64,000 nucleotides of DNA from positions 22,418,001 to 22,482,000 of the forward strand of contig JAVFKF010000001.1 of NCBI GenBank assembly GCA_036926295.1, written 5' to 3'. Below, in pieces: positions 59,424 to 64,000 of this stretch (positions are counted from its first letter, which is position 1; each line of letters starts with the position of its first letter). The stretch comes from Pachydiplax longipennis (taxonomy: Eukaryota; Arthropoda; Insecta; Odonata; Libellulidae). Under the pieces are notes generated by a model. The model saw nothing but the letters and a program-made list of their open reading frames with translations, made no database searches and was not told where the DNA came from. The position numbers and the translations under genes are program-made.

Positions 59424-62400
59424 AGTGCTATTTTTAAATCAAAACTTCCCTTTTTTTTGGGTCGCGGCTACTCAAAAGCCGCAACGCAAACAACCACTGG
59501 TTGGCAATCATTCGATTCGATATACAGACTGCCAATTGCATGTGAAGGTTAATCTGTTATCTTCACTCTTGGACTCTCGTTCTTATTATTTCTATTAAGT
59601 CGTGAGCTTCCGAAATTGACCACCGTTTGCACTGCAACCGATGAATGAGAATGGTCTTATCGGGTCTTCTACTAACTGGTCTTATATTAACTGAAACTTT
59701 ATGTAGTGTTTTACTGCATACAGGTCATCGATCAAACTCAATTATTAACTTCGTAAGGCCTGATGATACAGCTACGCTTCGAATATATTATTCTGTGGTT
59801 CAGTAAAAGTTATTTAACAATGTGTCTCTGGTTTACATGAAATTATTTTTGGTTTTTATTCCATTAAGGCTATTGAGAAAGTCTCATTGATAAGAAGTGT
59901 AATTTATTAAGCATTAAGCATAAACATTCCGCTCAGATATTCAAAGGAATTTTCCTCGAAATCCTATGATACAAGTTAATATAATTAAAGCAAGATTTTC
60001 GCAATAAAGCTGGTGTCTCACATAAGAATAGACTAGTAGTGCATAAAAGAAGCTTAGCTAATTCGGCAGATGTGATCAAATAAGTACGCATTATATTATC
60101 CTTATTGTTTAAGTTAATGAGAACGATAATTGAATCATGCAACTTTAGTTTAAATAAGACGAAATAGAAATGCTGGGGGAACAAAGTAATAACTATGGAA
60201 AAGGAAAGTAAATGGACGTATCTATATAAAGGTGGCTCAAAATAAATAGCCTTTTGGTATCTAAGAGATACTCTTAACGACCAAGTAGCGAAAAGTTTAA
60301 GAACGGCAGAGAGGAAGGAAAATATTATAATAATGCCAATCTGGCAAAGCTGATGGTGTTTTCTGGATCTGATCCCATTGCCTGCCTTCCCACACCCATT
60401 AAAGAGCCTAACTAAGGCTGGAAGAACATGAAGGGACGACAGTGGCCGTTGGTGAAACATAAATTAAAATAATTGCCTCTATCCAACATGCATGTAAAGT
60501 AATACGACTCAGTAAAGTATTATGAGCCAAAAGTTGAATAAGTAAAAGAGGAAATCTGACTGAAGACAATTTATGCATTAACATTGTGCTTGCAAAGTAC
60601 TGAAGTAATATTCCTCCATAGAGGAGCGAATTTTCGATTAGGCGCTATCTGAAGGCCTTATCTTTCAGGACTTCAAATATTTAAGGATACGACACACTTA
60701 TAGGTACTTGTTTTTCGCACCAGGATAGAATTTTATATAGAGAAAGTCTGTATAAGACTTTTATAGAATATACCACATAATTAATGCCACTATATTAAGT
60801 CTATTAATCATTCATACTAATTTACGGAGACGTCACAATTCAATACTTTGCGTATTCTTAACGCAGTGAAGCCACCCAATTTTCTACGGCCTGTATTCTA
60901 TTAAAATATATAATTTTTATTCTAATAATTCAATTAAGACTTAGTCTGATCTTTGCATCTAGGCCCTCTGTTAGCTTAAATCCCCTCCTGTCATCAGGTT
61001 ATCAGATTCACTCTCTTAAACACTGAACGGTGAATGCAAGTCTGGTATCATATTTTCCTACTGCTGCTTTGTTACTTACAGTCCCAGATACAAAAATAAG
61101 AGGGACACAGTGTTGCAAAAAATTCACTTGGGAAGAGTAATATAGGTAATTGCGTGAGGCATTCGAGTCAGCATCCCAGAGGATTGCTTAACGGCAGGTC
61201 GCTAACAAGTGAGCGTCAACATACTCCGAATTTCGCACGAATCACGTCCTCGTCGTAAATCACGAATCAGTGAGAAGGGCAAACACAGTCAAACTCGTTC
61301 TGGATCATTCCGTTCGCATTCCATTAGCATTTCCCATTGTTCTCACACCAGGGTTACATCCATATGAAGGGAGGGAAGTAAGAGTCTAGTTAAAATATAA
61401 CGATGCACGCTATTGCAATGTCGGGAACGAAATACAGCCTGAGATGATAAATTTTCTCCACACGCAGTCTGCTCAAGAAATGAGCCATTGCTTGAAGGAT
61501 GTCGTCAAAGGTAACCCGAATCAATAACGAGGCGTTTTCTTATAGGAAACTGGTTCAATACAAACCTTTATCTTTATTTTGACGACTGCAATTCTTTGGA
61601 AAGTATCAGAAATTGATAATCACGTGATGTTTCTTTGCTAACTTAATTCTCAATGATTCTCGATGATCATATAGTTTTTAATTAGCTCAACCATGAATTA
61701 TAACCCAGTAACATTAAATTTCATTTATCTATAATATTTATTTATGACAAAAATATGACATTTATTTATGATAAATACATGAAATTTATTCGAGGTAACC
61801 ATTCATAATTTTTATTTGTTTGTTAAAACGAACAAAGTATTTATTCATTTATTGATGTTAAATATATGGTATTTATTTATAATAAATATAAACTAGTTAT
61901 GGTGTATTATTTTATTGTATTCCTTTCTAAATTGTATGTCCATAATTAGTCATGAAAGGATTTCTTGATTCCCTAATCTATGTAAGTCAGGAAATGGAAA
62001 AGCAGGAAAGAATCACTTCGGAAATGAATAACCCAAATGCATTTGTCATGAAATTTGGGCTCCCGAATTTATTTTTCGAATAGGATACTAACTTGGTCTT
62101 AAGATATAAATGAATTACAAGGTCATCACCATGGCTTAGCATTGCTTTCTTGAACGGCATAGAAAAAGTCTATTAAAATCTCGACGGATAATTTCCACAA
62201 CTTGCAACAATTTACGGAATTAAACCTTAATGATCTCCACACTTGTAAAGCTAAATACCGGTCAATGCCAAACATAGTAATATAAATTATACAGATTTCT
62301 ACTTGATGTTAATAAGATTATTTTAAATATTTTGCATACGAATCATTTTCGAGAGAAGCACTAAGAAGAAACTGAGGAAAATACAGATCCAGTTTAAGTT

Positions 62401-63018
62401 ACGAAAATATTTTTCATGTATTTTTTAGATTTCTTAGCCAACTACTTTCAAAGCGCCAAAGTGTTAACGTATATAACATTTGCATAACATTTTAAATAGT
62501 ATAATGAACGACTGATTGATAGAATAGCAGAAGAACTAACCCAGTGAAGGATAACAAGTAAGAGCCGCACCCAAAGTACTTCACATACGGCACCCGGATG
62601 CAAGACGTTTTTATGGCACCTGATATCTTTATTTTCGGAGGCTTAGTAACGAATATAATCTAAACGAATTACACAATACATTACTATGGTCGCAAATCAA
62701 CTAATTTGGAAGAAGATACTCTGCAGATGGGAATTACTTTGTAAAATAAAATTTTTCTTCAACCAAAATGAGATTATACTGTAGTAGATACTCTCGGGAT
62801 GAGCTTCTTACGCAAGAGAAAAATACGCCATACTCCTCAGGAAACGGCTTACTAATGATTTTCTCCCTTTCACAGATGGAAATTTACTTTGCTTCTTGAT
62901 TTGAAAAGTTGTTTATTATCCATAATATAAATATATTCAGGATAATCCCCGAGAAAATATTTATTTTCCTCTTTCTGTATAACAGTTACGTACTTGGAAA
63001 GATGACTCTGGCAGTAGT
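59424..63018. other. AT-rich stretch without a supported gene
   Basis: The 175-codon minus-strand ORF 59933-60460 is the second longest in the window but shows no domain and is AT-driven. 61740-61890 is a low-complexity run of TTTATTTATGA-like repeats. A modest CpG patch lies at 61190-61330. Confidence 0.35.
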
Positions 63019-63143
63019 AATATTTTTAAGATGCTTCGACAGCTGAGATCAATTTGCACACGTAGTCTCCTACCGGGAAACAAAACAAGGGCCGTTTTCA
63101 CAGCAGACGAACGTGCTACCCACTTGGCTATCCCGAAGCCTTT
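63019..63143 (-). mobile_element. tRNA-derived SINE, family A, copy 7
   Basis: On the minus strand: AGGCTTCGGGATAGCCAAGT and GGGTAGCACGTTCGTC (good A box), then a mutated B box (TTGTTTTGTTTCCCGG). The full core follows: TGATCTCAGCTGTCGAAGC, ATCTTAAAAATATTACTAC. With copy 3 it defines the full head and core of the family. Confidence 0.72.
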
Positions 63144-64000
63144 GTGATGATTATAGATCAAATACTTGGTCCAAAGTTAATGCACATGTTAAACCAAACA
63201 CGAATATTCTAGAGAACAAAAGAACAATTCCTATCTATGGAACCCAACATTCTTATAATAACAAACAGAATCAAACAAATTTATCTAGTTCAAAATCATT
63301 TAAACAATTTTTCTTGACAGAAAAGAAAGAAATGATTGAATTTTGGTTGTTCACATGAGAATCTCTTCCTTAAAATTACATTTTTTATCCATCTCCGAAC
63401 GTTTCCGAACCTAAATCGTCAATCTTTTAATAAAAAAATCCCAAAACGAAAGACTGACTGAATGGAGGACCAAAAAACAACGATTTGAAATATCTTCAAA
63501 GGGCAATTTATCGGCACGGTTTCAGTAATCTCTATCATCAGGCGCCAGAGAAAATTGTATTTACTTTTTTCTTCTGTGATTCCCGCTAAATATTTTTAAT
63601 GCTTCTCCAAAGGTTTCTGGCAAAGATTCCCACGACTGCTAGGAAAGTCGACTTGGAAAACTAATACAGGTTTATTCGACTTATTACAGTTCGAAGAATT
63701 CGAAGAGAAACATTTAGATACGCGTCTATTTCCCCAACGGGAAAACCAAGAAAGCATTGCGCTCTCGCTCTTAAAATGCATATTTCCATCTCAATAAAAT
63801 GTTCCCACAAGATAGATCATGCCCTTCATACCCTCTAATTGCCTACTTCTGAACTGAAAGACGCTTGTTAAAGGAAAAAAAACCGGAATCATTTAGTTCG
63901 CTGATAAGAGCCCTAAAAGGCGGATGCATGGGTGAAATCACGTACGCAACGGAAGATTTGCATCGAGCCGAGGTCGAGTTTCGAGGCTACAGAGCCAAAT
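63144..64000. other. AT-rich stretch to the window end
   Basis: No gene or repeat recognised. Short ORFs at 63113-63358 and 63596-63781 are unrecognised. Confidence 0.4.

Noticed and set aside
59933..60460. 175-codon minus-strand ORF
   Set aside because: No domain or motif recognised, no splice or promoter context, and its composition is that of the surrounding AT-rich DNA.
61740..61890. Runs of TTTATTTATGA-like sequence
   Set aside because: Low-complexity AT drift without a stable period; not called as a tandem repeat.
1..64000. CRISPR arrays, bacterial operons, rRNA or spliceosomal RNA genes
   Set aside because: No regularly spaced short repeats, no clustered same-strand ORFs and no recognisable rRNA, snRNA or 7SL sequence on either strand.

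Overview
The window reads as non-coding, repeat-rich nuclear DNA from a eukaryote, most likely an arthropod. It is AT-rich throughout and broken by GC-richer islands of a few hundred bases. There are no operons, no ribosome-binding-site-led ORFs and no long ORF that I recognise. The repeats are typical of arthropod genomes: a mariner-type MITE, a pogo/Tigger-like element with TA targets, a tRNA-derived SINE family, the 3' end of a LINE, and a palindrome carrying a hammerhead-like core of the kind known from Penelope-like elements. The arthropod call is inference from those families. I cannot name the species.

Layout. 0-3.8 kb: two head-to-head SINE copies, two copies of an uncharacterised dispersed repeat (called family B here), and a third SINE copy. 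5.3-8 kb: a GC-rich, GA-rich island, a three-unit tandem repeat (period about 115 bp) and a diverged 165-bp direct duplication. 9-18 kb: three GC-rich islands, a LINE 3' fragment (14.1 kb), a 112-bp mariner MITE (15.8 kb) and a 110-bp near-perfect hairpin (17.0 kb). 18-26 kb: a second tRNA-like repeat type, a perfect 17-bp-arm hairpin, a cluster of SINE + LINE + two copies of a 72-bp repeat (21.6-23.1 kb), family B copy 3, and a 186-bp tandem satellite (26.2-26.7 kb). 28-35 kb: four large CpG-dense islands. 35.7-36.8 kb: a pogo/Tigger-like relic with a nested SINE. 38-45 kb: islands, another SINE, family B copies 4 and probably 6, and an inverted-repeat unit (45.2-45.7 kb). 46.3-48.8 kb: a 716-bp tandem duplication with an older third relative. 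49.4-50.5 kb: another island. 51 kb: the hammerhead-bearing palindrome. 52.8-53.1 kb: family B copy 5. 55.9-56.3 kb: a palindrome with perfect 83-bp inner arms and about 85%-identical outer arms. The rest is unremarkable AT-rich sequence, plus a last SINE at 63 kb.

No complete protein-coding gene can be supported. Two short protein-like ORFs behind plausible splice acceptors (54.9-55.1 kb minus, 59.2-59.4 kb plus) are kept as weak exon candidates. The window is best read as intergenic or intronic sequence built from successive transposon insertions, with the GC-rich islands as the best places to look for regulatory or transcribed sequence. All boundaries and identities were read by eye.
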